Assembly (NCBI GenBank): GCA_013399305.1
Contig: VXAI01000091.1
Location: 1,901,759 to 1,965,758 of the forward strand
DNA from: Rostratula benghalensis
Taxonomy: Eukaryota > Chordata > Aves > Charadriiformes > Rostratulidae
Length of the DNA: 64,000 nt
Direction: 5' to 3'
Of this stretch, positions 1 through 10,150 are shown one piece after another; within the stretch, counting starts at the first letter, position 1, and every line of letters starts with the position of its first letter. The position numbers and the translations under genes are program-made. The notes beneath the pieces were generated by a model, which saw only the letters and a list, made by a program, of their open reading frames with translations, was not told the DNA's origin and ran no database searches.

Positions 1-549
1 TAAAAATGCAACAGAGAAAAAAGTCTTAGATCATATATGGCAAGTCTTAGCTAAATGACTTTAAAGACTACAGCCAATTGTCATTATAGAATGGTAATAT
101 AAAACATACGTCTTCAGAACAGTATTTTTAATATACATTTAGTCTAATTAATAACTGTAGATAACTAATTTGACATGCCTTCAAGATAACTAAATTTCAG
201 AGTCAATAGTTAGCACTTTTTAGGGTTGACCTCACAGAGTCATATCATATGAACCCACAAGAACAAAGTATCTGCAATTTAGTTTTTTAAATGGCTAATT
301 TTGGAGGGGAATAGAGGAGTTTTCCAGCAGATACTGACAGGATAGTTAAAATATGTGCATATTATTTATAATCTCTTGGCTGCTATGAACTGGACCATTT
401 CAACAACTCACAACATTTCAACAAACAGGGTCTCCTTGGCACTTGGTTCCTCAGGGTCCCAAAACACATGCCAAGAGAGGTCCACAAAGCTGCCAGAGCT
501 AACAACCAAAATAGCTGACAATTTGCCAACACCAACTACCATTTTATAA

Positions 550-680
550 TCATGCCATCTCTTCTCCCAGCTAAAAAACATCACTGCTCTTAGCCTCTCC
601 TCCAATGCTGTATCCTCCAACCCCTTAACCACCTCAATGGCATCCCACTGGATTCTCTCCAGACTCCCTCTAAATTGTTA
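550..680 (-). mobile_element. CR1 LINE fragment, antisense (degraded), in an EIF2AK2 intron
   Basis: Read on the minus strand, this follows the CR1 3' noncoding region: a GGTTAAGGGGTTGGAGGA stretch, then GAGGAGAGGCTAAGAGCAGTG and an AGCTGGGAGAAGAGATGG segment. Many differences from the usual CR1 wording show it is old. It lies in the same orientation as EIF2AK2. The edges are approximate, and 355-550 beside it is not recognisable. Confidence 0.6.
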
Positions 681-785
681 TTGCATTTCTAAAGATTCAT
701 CTAATACTGCTTAGGGTAAATAATGGTAGTGTTAGTAAACACAAAGAAGTATTAAAAGTGAGTACCAAGACAAAGTATATCTTAC

Positions 786-955
786 GTTGGAGCATGGGCA
801 GGTCCAGTACAGGTTCTGTTAGGATAACCAACTTTTTGTGACGTTCTTTGTGAATACTTATTTAGTTGGCTGACATAGTCACCAGTTAGTGCAGGTACTA
901 AGGTCACTGGACTTGTATTTAATTCTGCAGCTGGCATAGCTGAAGGGCTCTGTGG
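786..955 (-). CDS. EIF2AK2: EIF2AK2 third coding exon (linker and start of dsRBD2)
   Basis: 170 nt between acceptor TATAG (AG at 957-956) and donor GTAAG (785-781). Encodes residues 74-130: a Pro/Ser/Ala-rich linker, then a GDYVSQLNKYSQ helix and the GPAH loop that starts dsRBD2. It ends with two bases of a split codon. No downstream exon with the rest of dsRBD2 is seen in 1-780, so the gene continues past the left edge. Confidence 0.85.
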
Positions 956-3900
956 CTATAAACCAAACAAAACAGACAACTTAAAAACTTGAGTTTAATA
1001 AATAGATTAAAATAAACAGTGCATGCAATCTAATCTAGCTGCAAGGTTTGTCAGCATTTCAAAATATTTTTAAGAAATCCAAAGTTTGCATTAATGGAGT
1101 TCATTGTGGCAAAGGACAGACATCCCAACCGAGAATTATTACATTTTGAATTTTCAAAGAAATGTAAAATCAGTCTTCCAAGTATTGCACCAATGACTTT
1201 AACAACCTATCACCATGTCTCCTCTCACTTCTTTTAAGAAAAGACAGGGAAGAAGCTGTGAAATGTCATATCAAAAATAAATAATAAAAAAAAAAGCAAA
1301 TGCTGTCTTCTAAATTTTCTCAGAGCCCAGCCAAAGCCAAGAGAAGGGATGGCAGCAAGATGCTGCTGACAGTGCCATTTAGCAAGGGCTGCAAATGCTT
1401 CAGCACATACACAAGAGGGAAAAGCAGGACTTTTCAGCTGTCTCATGATTGGGCAGCACTGCAAATATATTAGCAAACATGCAGCAATTATGTTAAAGTA
1501 ATGATAGTGATACAGTAGAAACATATGAAAACAGGTAAGGAAAGATTTCACTCAAAAGGTGTTAAGAAGCATTCTGGGTCCAAAAGAAAAATGAAGAACA
1601 GCTACCACAAAACACATGACAGAAAATGAAGGAGCAAAATTCAGACCTGAACTAAATCAAGAGCATAGAATCTGCTATACCGTAAAGCATTTAATGACAA
1701 AGAGACAAAGATGAATCAGAACAAGTGAAAGCAAGTGATTTTATAAGCAGAGTGGCAACAGAGACTCTGAATAATGCCTTGCAACTGTTCTGAAGACATC
1801 AAGTTATTGAACAGTTGTCAAGACAACAAAGGAACACTGTCCACTCTGGATATACTAAGGCAGCTTAACGAAGGCAAAGAGATTTCCTCATTCTCCTGTA
1901 ACAAACAGCAGAGGAGGAAATAGTCTCAATATTAAGTAGCAACCTTGTAGTAGAACAAGAAAAAGACTTCAGTGGTAAAAAGTAGAAAAGCACTGAATAA
2001 GACAGAACACAACTTAAATAATTAGAAGCTCTTCCGAATTAAAGAAAACAGTATTTTATTGACTACTTTTAGAGATTCATCTTCAACCTGTACTAGCAAA
2101 AAAGAAAAAAGAAATCATACAGTTTACTCACCTGTTTCCTAATAATTTCCCAGGTTATTTTTGCTGCTGCTGCTTTTGCATCCTTCTTAGTTTTACCAGT
2201 GCCTTCACCATATTCTATATCGTCTATTTTAACCACAACTGTGAACCTGCAATGAAGGAAACTATTCTAAAACCTTCTTACATTTTGTCTCATATGTACT
2301 TAATAACATTTTCAGATTCAACTTTCTTTTTTTTACCTACAAAGCACCATAAGTTAAATGTGGAGGTATTGAAGTATTCATGTGGGTTTATTATAATGAC
2401 TATCTATTATATTTATCATATAATAATTCTTTAATCAAAATATTTTAAAATGTTTCTTCCCTAGTCACAAATGCATGTACTTTATTTGTTCTAAAGTGTT
2501 TTTGAATGCCTAACTGCTTTTCAAAAGCAAAATTACTTAAGTTTTTAAAAGCAAAAGATGCATGAGGTCAGCATTATTTCAGGAAAGGTTGTGAAACCCT
2601 AACACCAGGACACATCTCAGCACTGCACAACTGTATGGACAGGAAAGATTAGCAAATCTTGATTTCATGGATCCAGACAAAACATTACACTCACCTTTGA
2701 AACATTACTACATGCATTATTTAATAAGTGCGAAATACATATCTGGTGCTTCATGAGAAGTTAATTTAAAGGCAGCTCCCCCCCAAAACCCCCCAAATCA
2801 GTCCTGCCCTACCACACTCAACCAGTGATCCCTTCCCCCTACATTGCAGAAATGAGCCCATGCCGCTGCCCATGCAGCAACTCTGGGAATCCAAACTGGG
2901 CGCTCTTGCAGCTCAGGGCTGACTGTACTGGGTCTGGCTGGGATGCAGTTAACTTTCTTCAGAGCAGCTGGTATGGTACAATGTTGCAGATTTGGCACTA
3001 AAACATAACACATCAATGTTTTACCTACTGCTGAGCAGTGTTTGCACAGCATCAAAGCCTCTTCTTTTTCCGTGCTCTGCCCCAGCAAGAAGAGTGAGAT
3101 GTGTGAGAAGTTGGGAAGAGACAGGGCAACTGGACAGGGAGATATTCCATGCCATATGGCATTGCATTCAGAAATAAAAACTGGGCAAAGAAGGAATAAA
3201 AGAGGGGACACTTGGAGTTATAATGTTTGTTTTCCTAAGTAACCATCAGACATGATGAAGCCTTGCTTTCCTGAAAATTAGTAAACATCTGCTTGCCAGT
3301 GGGAAGAAGTTAGTAAATTCCTTATTTTGCTTTGGTTGCACATACAGCTTTGCTTCACTTAGTAGTCTTTACCTAAATCCAGTTTTCCTCCCTCTCACCC
3401 TTCTGATTCCCTCCCCTCTCCCACTAGGGTGAGTTGAGCAGCTGCCCAAGGGGTTTGCTGCTGGCTGGGGTCAACCCACACCACAGTGACTTCGTAATGA
3501 ATGGCTGGTTTTCAGCCAAATCAGACTGGTCCTGCACAAAAGGCAACAGAGGAGAAAATAACAACTAGATTTCTACTTTTGGCAGCAGCAGAGACTCGCA
3601 CCAAATTAAAGTGACCGATATTATAACCTTGGGTACACCTGTACTTCAGATTGCAGCAGAGCACATAGATACACAAGCTCAGAGTCAGCAAGATAGATTC
3701 ACACAAAGAAACAGTCTAGGTATAACACCATGAGTTTCTCTGGGGGACATTTTGTCTCAAATGGGAGAGTGACTTCAGGAATTCACTTTTTTCACTATTC
3801 CAACTTCACTTTAATGACAGGTTAGGGCGGAAAACACTGCTCATGCAGCATAGTGCTTATAGTCACGGTGTAAGCAAGGCTTAATGAGAGATCTTAAAGG

Positions 3901-5164
3901 ACCACAAAAGCACCAAAGGAGATTTACAGCCAGACATTGTACATTGTACTCCTTGGAACAGTTTGAGTTATCCAGGATTTTCCTAGATACCTCTGTCACA
4001 CCTCACGTCACTTATAGATACAAGAGAACGGGTTGAATTATATTCGTGAATGTAACAGAGCACACATTAAAATAAAATAAAAAGTGCAATAAATGGGATG
4101 AGTAAATTTGAAATGTGTGTAAATTCTATTAGTCCCATGTCATCACTTTTGAAGCCTGAAGATGTAGCTGTGTGACCACAGCTGTGGCCATTACTGCCAT
4201 ACAGGTTATTTTTTGAATTACATGAGACACATGGGGGGAAAAAATAAGATAAGTTATTAATATTTGAGACTTATTTATTTATTGTGGGACTATGGTCAGG
4301 CCCAACAATAAGTCAGTACAGACAGTGCTGGCTGGCAAGGTGGAAGATTGTAGCTTAAAAGAAACATACTGATTATCAGCATAAAGCTTGTCTTCATTCA
4401 AATTTACAAAAATAAAAAAAAAAAGGAAATCACACAAGGAAACAGCATAGATCTTGAATACCTATGATATCTGGCAAGGAAAAAAAATAGCAAGCGCCAC
4501 ATTTGTGTTAAAAAGTAAAACACGTTCCATCACCCCTAATTGTCTTTAAAAGTAAACTCAAAACAGCTTAAGCAAAAAATCCTTCTCTTGTAACAGATGT
4601 TAAAACATTAGCTACACTTAAAACATGTTTGTATCAAATTAATTAATATACACTCAGCCTCTATGGTTAGAAATTTACAACATAAATCATGAATAATTTC
4701 CATGCTTTGTAAAACTGAATACAAATCAAAGCACTTACTTGCTGCAACCTGAGCGAGGTTCATCACCTCCTGTGAGATTTCATGACAGATCCATCACATA
4801 CTTACTCTATAGTTACCAGTGACTTGTGCATTGCTGTTGCTTTCCAAAAAAAAGGGTTATCAACTCTGAAATAGCTTCTCTCCTCAAACTCTATCACAAC
4901 ATCCTCCCCACTCACTTGCCACTCAATTTGTTATTTCAACCAGCTCTCGTGCTACATATACACCACTATTAGCAAATTAACTTTTATGACTGCAAGCTTT
5001 AGCCAATACATTCGTTGCATGAAGGGTCCTGATGTGTACTGACATGCACAGTGAACTTACTCAGGATCATGAGATGGGCCAGTCCTTCCGGTCTCGACAT
5101 AATGCAGTGTAAATTTGTTCTTTTGACAGTACTGGTTGATCTTGTCCATACACTCACGTTCCAT
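786..5164 (-). CDS. EIF2AK2: EIF2AK2 (PKR), 5' coding part, partial gene: join of 5061-5164, 2132-2246, 786-955 on the minus strand
   Basis: Interferon-induced, dsRNA-activated protein kinase. It binds dsRNA through two N-terminal dsRBDs, dimerises and phosphorylates eIF2-alpha to stop translation in the cytoplasm. The three exons splice in one open frame (104+115+170 nt, 129 codons plus 2 nt) with GT-AG borders. dsRBD1 covers about residues 5-73, with the loop motif GPSH at 29-32 and the basic motif KKDAK at 55-59 followed by an alanine-rich helix. A linker follows, then dsRBD2 begins near residue 98 and shows its own GPAH at 124-127. The rest of dsRBD2 and the whole kinase domain lie beyond the left edge. 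The order dsRBD-linker-dsRBD with the short N-terminus fits PKR better than PRKRA, TARBP2 or Staufen. The start ATG at 5164 has A at -3 and G at +4. The promoter has ISREs, which fits PKR. The family assignment comes from motif recognition, not a search. Confidence 0.88.
2132..2246 (-). CDS. EIF2AK2: EIF2AK2 second coding exon (end of dsRBD1)
   Basis: 115 nt between acceptor TTGCAG (AG at 2248-2247) and donor GTGAGT (2131-2126). The first base completes the split Glu codon, giving residues 36-73: strands beta2 and beta3, then the basic KKDAK and alanine-rich helix 2. This is the most clearly dsRBD-like segment in the window. It ends exactly at a codon border (Gln73), so the next intron is phase 0. 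Confidence 0.9.
2924..3485 (+). repeat. Solo LTR of an avian endogenous retrovirus, antisense within the first coding intron of EIF2AK2
   Basis: About 562 bp that begins TGTACTGGGTCTGG and ends CCCACACCACA (TG...CA ends). I recognise the type: a GGGATGCAGTTAACTTTCTT start, a TACTGCTGAGCAGTG...GCACAGCATCAA middle, a poly(A) signal AATAAA at 3195-3200 and a pyrimidine-rich 3' third. The flanks are CTGAC (2919-2923) and GTGAC (3486-3490), a likely 5-bp target-site duplication with one change. No primer-binding site or gag/pol sequence follows, so it is a solo LTR left by recombination. It reads opposite to EIF2AK2, the usual tolerated orientation in introns. The family name (ERVL- or ERVK-like) is uncertain. 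Confidence 0.75.
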
Positions 5165-5187
5165 TTTGACACAATCTCAAGAAGGTT
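5061..5187 (-). CDS. EIF2AK2: EIF2AK2 first coding exon (coding part 5061-5164)
   Basis: Acceptor AG at 5189-5188 after a T-rich tract. 23 nt of 5' UTR precede the ATG at 5164. Encodes MERECMDKINQYC and continues to SHDP plus two bases of a Glu codon. The donor GTAAG starts at 5060. It carries helix 1 and the first strand and loop of dsRBD1, ending in the GPxH loop that contacts the dsRNA minor groove. The intron phase matches the next exon. Confidence 0.87.
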
Positions 5188-5483
5188 CTGCAAAGAAATT
5201 TTCAAAGTTATGTTTGTGTATCCAGGCCTACTACAGAGATGGCCCCTAATCCTGGCAGGCTACTGCTGTGATATGAAACAGAAAACTGGTGCCAGGACCA
5301 TAAAGTTCATATTTCTGATCAATCATTCTAATTTCTGATTCAATTGTTTGATCTTCAGCTGTTTTTGAAGATGTATTGCTTGGTAAAACAGATTTAGGAA
5401 GCAGAGCAGAGAATTTAGTAATTAGATTTCTTAGCAGATCTCTTGCCAGGAAAAGGCTGAATCACTCACTGAATACTGCGGGA

Positions 5484-5499
5484 AAAAAAAAAAAAAAAA
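5484..5499. repeat. Poly(A) run
   Basis: A run of about 16-17 A on the plus strand within the intron between the noncoding leader exon and the first coding exon of EIF2AK2. It may be the tail of a very short retroposed piece or simple slippage. No element is recognisable upstream of it. Confidence 0.6.
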
Positions 5500-5744
5500 C
5501 CAACCCAAACCCATTCAGTAACGTTTCCCTAAGCGGAATTAGAAGCGAATCCTTCGGAGGGGAACCACGAGTCATTTTAAGATGTCCTTTCAAACCGCGA
5601 GGACTGTCAGGCTCAGTGACACCTACCGAAGGCGACGCAGGCAGCCGGCAGCCCAGCGCCGCTGGAGGCGGTGTGCGGGCGGACTGCTCGGCGGGACCGG
5701 AGGGATCTCCCGACACGCACCCCCGACCTCTTCCCCGCCGTTAC

Positions 5745-5815
5745 CTCCCAGCGGCGGCAGACTCCCCGGGACCCCCAGGAGCTCCGGCGGCCAGCGCGGC
5801 GACACGACGCGGGAG
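5745..5815 (-). other. Candidate EIF2AK2 noncoding exon 1 (interferon-type)
   Basis: The minus strand has a donor GGGAG|GTAACG with GT at 5744-5743, just downstream of the proximal ISRE. An exon starting about 25-60 bp after the ISRE and ending at 5745 would give a noncoding leader joined to the acceptor at 5188. The 5' end is a guess, because no TATA box or initiator stands out. Confidence 0.4.
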
Positions 5816-5837
5816 CGGGGCGAGCAGGCGCCGCCCC

Positions 5838-5849
5838 AGTTTCGTTTCC
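5838..5849 (-). promoter_or_regulatory. ISRE (proximal) in the EIF2AK2 promoter
   Basis: On the minus strand the sequence is GGAAACGAAACT, a perfect match to GAAANNGAAACT, the site bound by ISGF3 (STAT1/STAT2/IRF9) and IRFs. Mammalian PKR promoters carry an ISRE just upstream of the transcription start. Here it lies about 95 bp upstream of a leader-exon donor at 5744. The conserved KCS element found beside the ISRE in mammals is not evident; a GC box is there instead. Confidence 0.85.
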
Positions 5850-5877
5850 CGCAGCACCGCCCGCCCCGGCTGGAAGC

Positions 5878-5889
5878 GAAACCGAAAGT
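5878..5889 (+). promoter_or_regulatory. Second ISRE/IRF site, opposite orientation
   Basis: The plus strand reads GAAACCGAAAGT, a perfect GAAANNGAAA(G/C)T core, 28 bp from the proximal ISRE and pointing the other way. A GC-rich stretch separates the two. Together they make an inverted ISRE pair. Confidence 0.75.
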
Positions 5890-5953
5890 GCGGGAGGTGC
5901 CCCCGCAGCCCCGGGTGGGGTAGGGCGGGCGGCGCGGTCTCGGCCCCGCTTAC

Positions 5954-6040
5954 CTCCGCGGTGCTCAGCGCGGCTTCCCTAAGGGGGAACGCGGACTGCG
6001 GCGCACACAAGCGGCGCCTCGGAGGTGTCTGAGGCAGCAG
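5954..6040 (-). other. Candidate alternative EIF2AK2 noncoding exon 1 (upstream)
   Basis: A strong donor GCGGAG|GTAAGC on the minus strand has GT at 5953-5952, upstream of both ISREs. It could end a separate leader exon from a constitutive CpG-island promoter. The 5' edge is unknown. It might also be chance in G+C-rich sequence. Confidence 0.35.
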
Positions 6041-6160
6041 CAGTAGTGCCCCACCGGCATGTCCCCTGAGCAGCCCTCAGCTCCTTCCCATACAGGTGGG
6101 CAGGTACAGCAACCGCATCCTATAGCTCACCTGTATGGACAGTGGAGAGCGGCGACGCGG

Positions 6161-8490
6161 CTGTCTTTTACCAAATACATCCAAATATTTTATTTTAGTA
6201 TCCCTTTTACCTCACTTGCTAGCTGGTCAACGCTCACACCCGTTATAAAGCGTGACAGTTACCTACAGCTCCAAATGGTCTTCCTGTCAGTATCCCATTC
6301 TTCTGCCACACTGTCCCATCCTCAGCAGCTTACCAAAGGAACTGCTTCCAAACCATAGCTAGGGCATGTAACAAAAGGTATCTCCTTTTACACATTTTGG
6401 ATTTCTGATTCAGTTGCTATCCTTTTGGTTGGATATTACTTTATCGCATCGCACTATTTTATTGCATCCCATTTTACTGCAATCTCTCCGTGTAAGTTTT
6501 CTCTCAGCCCTTCAACTCATTCTCTGCTCTTCCAATTCTACATCTGTGGGAGTTCTTTAATGAGTTGATGAGTAAGCACAGGTCATTCCAAATGAAGTTG
6601 TACTGCTAATGTAAATTAAGAACAAAAAATTCAACCTACTTTTTTTTCTTTTTTACACGGTGCTTCATCACATTCCTCCTGTATCGAAGAGCTAATTTTA
6701 AGAGCTGATTTTACAAAGGTGGTCTTCCACTTTTTACAGATCATGCCAAAGTGCACATACTGAACTTAGAAAAGGAAGAAAAAAAAAAAGTGCAACTTAA
6801 AGCGTTTTTCCTTCCAGCCAGATTATCTGCACTTATCAGAGCTGAATGTTGTTAGTCAATCCACTCAGCCTACTCAGATCTCTTTAAATGTCTCACAGTC
6901 CTGTTTGGGTTTTGTAAGACCTCTCTACAGGAGAAACCAGAAAGCTACAGAGAAGGAAAAGAGCAGAATTTTTCTCAGAATGAGGAAATAGCTTGGGCAC
7001 CCACTAGTATCCAGGAAGCACTCCTGCTCTGACACAACCAAGAAGGAACCCACTCAGATGTCAGTTGGCCTGCAAAGACAAACATCAGAGTTCAAAATAT
7101 TAGACTTCTAAGTTCATCTTGTAGAACAAAGGACAAACCATATGAGTCACATAATTCACAAATTATTATTATTTTTTTTAATATGGCTGGATAAAACAGG
7201 TTTTCTTTGAAAATGTTCACGACATACTTCCTTGTTAAAATCCACCTACAGCAATTCCAGAACTCTGTGTAAGGACCTCATTTAAAGATACCAAAATGTC
7301 ATTCGCACACGATCGCTTCCCGAATGTGCAATACACCTTGTGTTTCAGCTTGGCTCCTAGTCAGGTTTTTGATCACCATTCTATTCCTGCCTCTGAGCTA
7401 CTGTCAGGCATTTCTAGCCTCTGGGGAGCCTACGGAAAGAACAACGAGAAAGGACTGCACGTATGTGGAAGTAGAATATGGCAGACAGATGGCTCATGCT
7501 GAAAAGCTGATAGAAAGAGCTGTGTTGAGTAGCCTTATCTACTAACCATGCGGTTCATAGAATATATGGCACGGCAAATGGCTGCCTGAAGTTAAACCAT
7601 CCTGCAGGGACTTTTACAAGTATATGTGAAAGCACATTTACAATTGCAGGCCTGCTCCGAAGTGAACATGCATGTGCCATGTTTCCATGCACAGCCAGTT
7701 CATGAGAAAAATGAAAATAATAAAGATAAGTTTACAACATGTTAATCCATGGTTTAATTACTTCAATTCTGTATTGGAAGCTTACAGTAAATACATATAT
7801 CCTGTAAAATCTTCTAAAACATTTATTTTCCATGTATGACCTCTCTGACCAACTGTCAAAGAAAGGGCAAAGGTTACTTTTATATAAACATACTTTTCCA
7901 GAAATGTACACATTTCATGGGGTCCAATGGAAGGCAGGGCTACCTGAAGCAGATGTCATCTTCTTAAGCAGAGAGAATACTAGACAATCAGCTATTTTAA
8001 TCACTTTTCTGTGTAAACTCTGAAAAACAGAGTAGAAGCACATGAAATCCACATGACTAACACTTTTCTCCTTTTATCAAATCAAAGTAGTGCATTTTAT
8101 TACAATTCAACTAGAGAAATTTTATTAAAACTCCTATTTCTTTAATTACAGGATCCTTAGCCGTGTCTGTTTCTTCTCAGAATCCCTCCCTCTCCTTAAA
8201 CACCTGCCTTCTGCAGTTTTACTTGCCATACACCAAGCTCTTCAGCAGTTTTTTGGCCTCATGTGTGACTTAACATCTTTTATGAGACAAGGAGATTGCT
8301 ATCAAGGTGCAGTTTTCAGAACTGAAACTGCAGCAAACTTCCAGTTTCTTTAGTAAGATACAAAGTTTGCTCCAGCTTTGTGAACTGTGTTTAATTATTA
8401 ATGTCTAGTCGATACTAGCAGTATTGAGTCAATAAAATTTGCTTTCTGGCTGATAAAAAAAAAGATACCGTGTTTATTTACAACACGTTG
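6161..8490. other. Intergenic, EIF2AK2-NANP, no gene seen
   Basis: AT-rich sequence between the two divergent promoters. I find no exon with both splice borders and a family match, and no full repeat. There are A- or T-runs near 6640, 6778 and 7168. Confidence 0.5.
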
Positions 8491-8499
8491 TGAAAGACC

Positions 8500-8923
8500 A
8501 ACAGGAGCTGGAGCACCTCTCCAGTGAAGAAAGGCTGAGACAGTGCGGATTATTCAGTGTAGAGAAGTGAAGGCTCCAGGGAGACCTTATAGCAGCCTTC
8601 CAGTTCCTAAAAAAAGGTCTACAGGAAAGGTGGAGAAGGACCTTTTACAAGGGCACGTAGAGATAGGACAAAGGGTGGCTTTAAACTGGAAGAGGGTAGA
8701 TTTATTTTACATATCAGGAAGAAATTCTTCATTATGAGGGTGGTGAGACACTGGAACAGATTGCCCAGAGAGGTAGTATTTGCCCCATCCCTGGAAGCAT
8801 CCAAGGTAAGGTTCAACGGGTCCTTAAGCAACCTGGTCTAGTGGGAAGTGTCCCTGCCCATGGCAGGGGCATTGGAATTAGATTTTTAAGGCCCCTTCCA
8901 ACCCAAGCCATTCTATGATTCAC
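8500..8923 (+). mobile_element. CR1 LINE 3' end, sense
   Basis: It follows the CR1 3' region in order: AGGAGCTGGAGCACCTCTCC, AGAAAGGCTGAGA, a GGAAGAAATTCTTCATTATGAGGGTGG segment, TTGCCCAGAGAGGTAG, a CCTGGTCTAGTGGGAAGTGTC segment, then CCATGGCAGGGGCATTGGAA and the terminal CCATTCTATGATTC. 5'-truncated, about 420 bp, with one copy of the 3' end motif. The best preserved CR1 in the window. Confidence 0.92.
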
Positions 8924-9419
8924 CCTGGGGAAAATGACCTATTCTGAAACTGCATCTGGTGCATACAACTGTAAAACCTGTTCTATCATGCCTTTTGGGC
9001 CTTCATCCAAATGTCTTTCTGATTTATTTGCTCTAGAAAATATTGACCTTTCTAATTTCAAATATTCTGATATCATACCAGTCCCCTCAAGGGTTTCTGG
9101 AGAAGTCATTGGCTTTGACTGGATAAGGAACAAGTCATCCTGGTGCAGCAGTAGGTATTACAGGTCGCTTTAACCCCCAGATGACTCCACAGGAGAATAC
9201 ACTCCAGAAGGCAACAGGAGAACTTGGAAAAGGCACTGCGAATTGAACCTCATCTCTTGTATGTGTATCCTCCTCCGTGCATGTCCCTTTCCACAACCGC
9301 CTGTTTAAGGAATGCTCCGGAGTACAAACCAACGGGGATCGGCACCTTTGGGCACCAGGCAGCGGCGCACTGAAAAGAATTTCCTGGTAACGTTTCCCAA
9401 GAGCGGTAAGAGGCTTCAC

Positions 9420-10060
9420 CCCTGGCGGCGGCCGCGGACACAACCGCAGGAAGGCAGCCGGTCCCGGGGGGGCGGGCGGGAAAGGCCGCCCCGCAGCTGT
9501 TCCCGGGTGTAAAGGCTGGGGTGGGAAATCCTTTCGCGGCGAACTTGTCCCCTGGCAGCATTTTAACAGTTATTTTCCAAATCAGACGCTGGCTCTCGGA
9601 TACCTCACCCAGAAACCGCTCCTGAGCAGACAGGAACCCCCACCCCGCGGCCACGCAGCGCAAAGCAGCTCCCGGCGGCAACGGGAGCGTGGGAGCTCCC
9701 CCCGCCGCCCTTCTCCCCTGCCCCGGGGCCAGGCCAGCACAGCACCGGAGTCCGAAAGGGGTCGCCTCGCAGCCCCGCTCCAGGGCCCTCCACGATCTCC
9801 ACCCTCCTCTCCCGTCGGGGGCCTATCTGCCGCTCGGCCCGCACCGGGCAGCGCTGCCTCACGGGCCTGACGCGGCGCCCCGCCGCCGGCCGAGGCCCCG
9901 CCTGCCGCCGTCGAAGGGCGGAGCGGGGCTGGGGCCGGGCCCGGAGGCGCCCTCCTCTGCTGCGCCCCGGTACGGGCGGCTGTGGCGGCGGTCGGGGCGC
10001 TCCCCTCCGCCCCGGCGGCTCGGCCGTTAGAGCGGGGCGGCTTCCGCGAGAGGCACCGCC
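9420..10060 (+). promoter_or_regulatory. CpG-island promoter and 5' UTR of NANP
   Basis: CpG-dense sequence leading into the NANP start codon, with several GC boxes (G-rich run at 9467-9479, GGGCGG near 9916, GGGGCGG at 10034-10040). No TATA box is visible, as is usual for a housekeeping CpG promoter. The transcription start cannot be placed exactly. The island continues through exon 1, the intron and most of exon 2. Confidence 0.65.
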
Positions 10061-10150
10061 ATGGGGGTGCACAGCGTCAAGGCGGTGTTCTTCGACTTGG
10101 ACAACACGCTAGTGGACACGGCGGCGGCGGGGCGGCGCGCCATCGAGGAG
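10061..10150 (+). CDS. NANP: NANP exon 1 (coding part)
   Basis: 30 whole codons from the ATG to GAG, carrying HAD motif I. Donor GTACTG at 10151. The intron is phase 0, so the frame joins directly to GTG at 10318. The conserved residues on both sides (RRAIEE | VINALQSK) support this border. Confidence 0.93.

Larger units (their letters stand above)
5520..6160. promoter_or_regulatory. CpG-island promoter of EIF2AK2
   Basis: Sharp rise in G+C and CpG between AT-rich flanks. On the minus strand it contains two ISRE motifs, GC boxes (for example the C-rich run at 5859-5867) and two splice donors suited to noncoding leader exons. It lies immediately upstream of the first EIF2AK2 coding exon. I see no TATA box. 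The open frames crossing this island (such as 5376-6032 on the plus strand) are by-products of the high G+C. Confidence 0.75.

Noticed and set aside
5061..5187. Alternative reading of the first dsRBD exon as PRKRA, TARBP2 or Staufen
   Set aside because: The dsRBD starts within a few residues of the start Met, is followed by a short linker and a second dsRBD, and the promoter carries ISREs. This fits PKR.
5376..6032. 218-codon plus-strand open frame in the EIF2AK2 CpG island
   Set aside because: Arg/Pro/Ala-rich product typical of CpG islands, overlapped by frames in all other phases. It covers a promoter with ISREs.
9605..10072. 155-codon minus-strand frame upstream of NANP
   Set aside because: Same CpG-island effect, Arg/Pro/Gly-rich, no domain, and it overlaps the NANP promoter and start.
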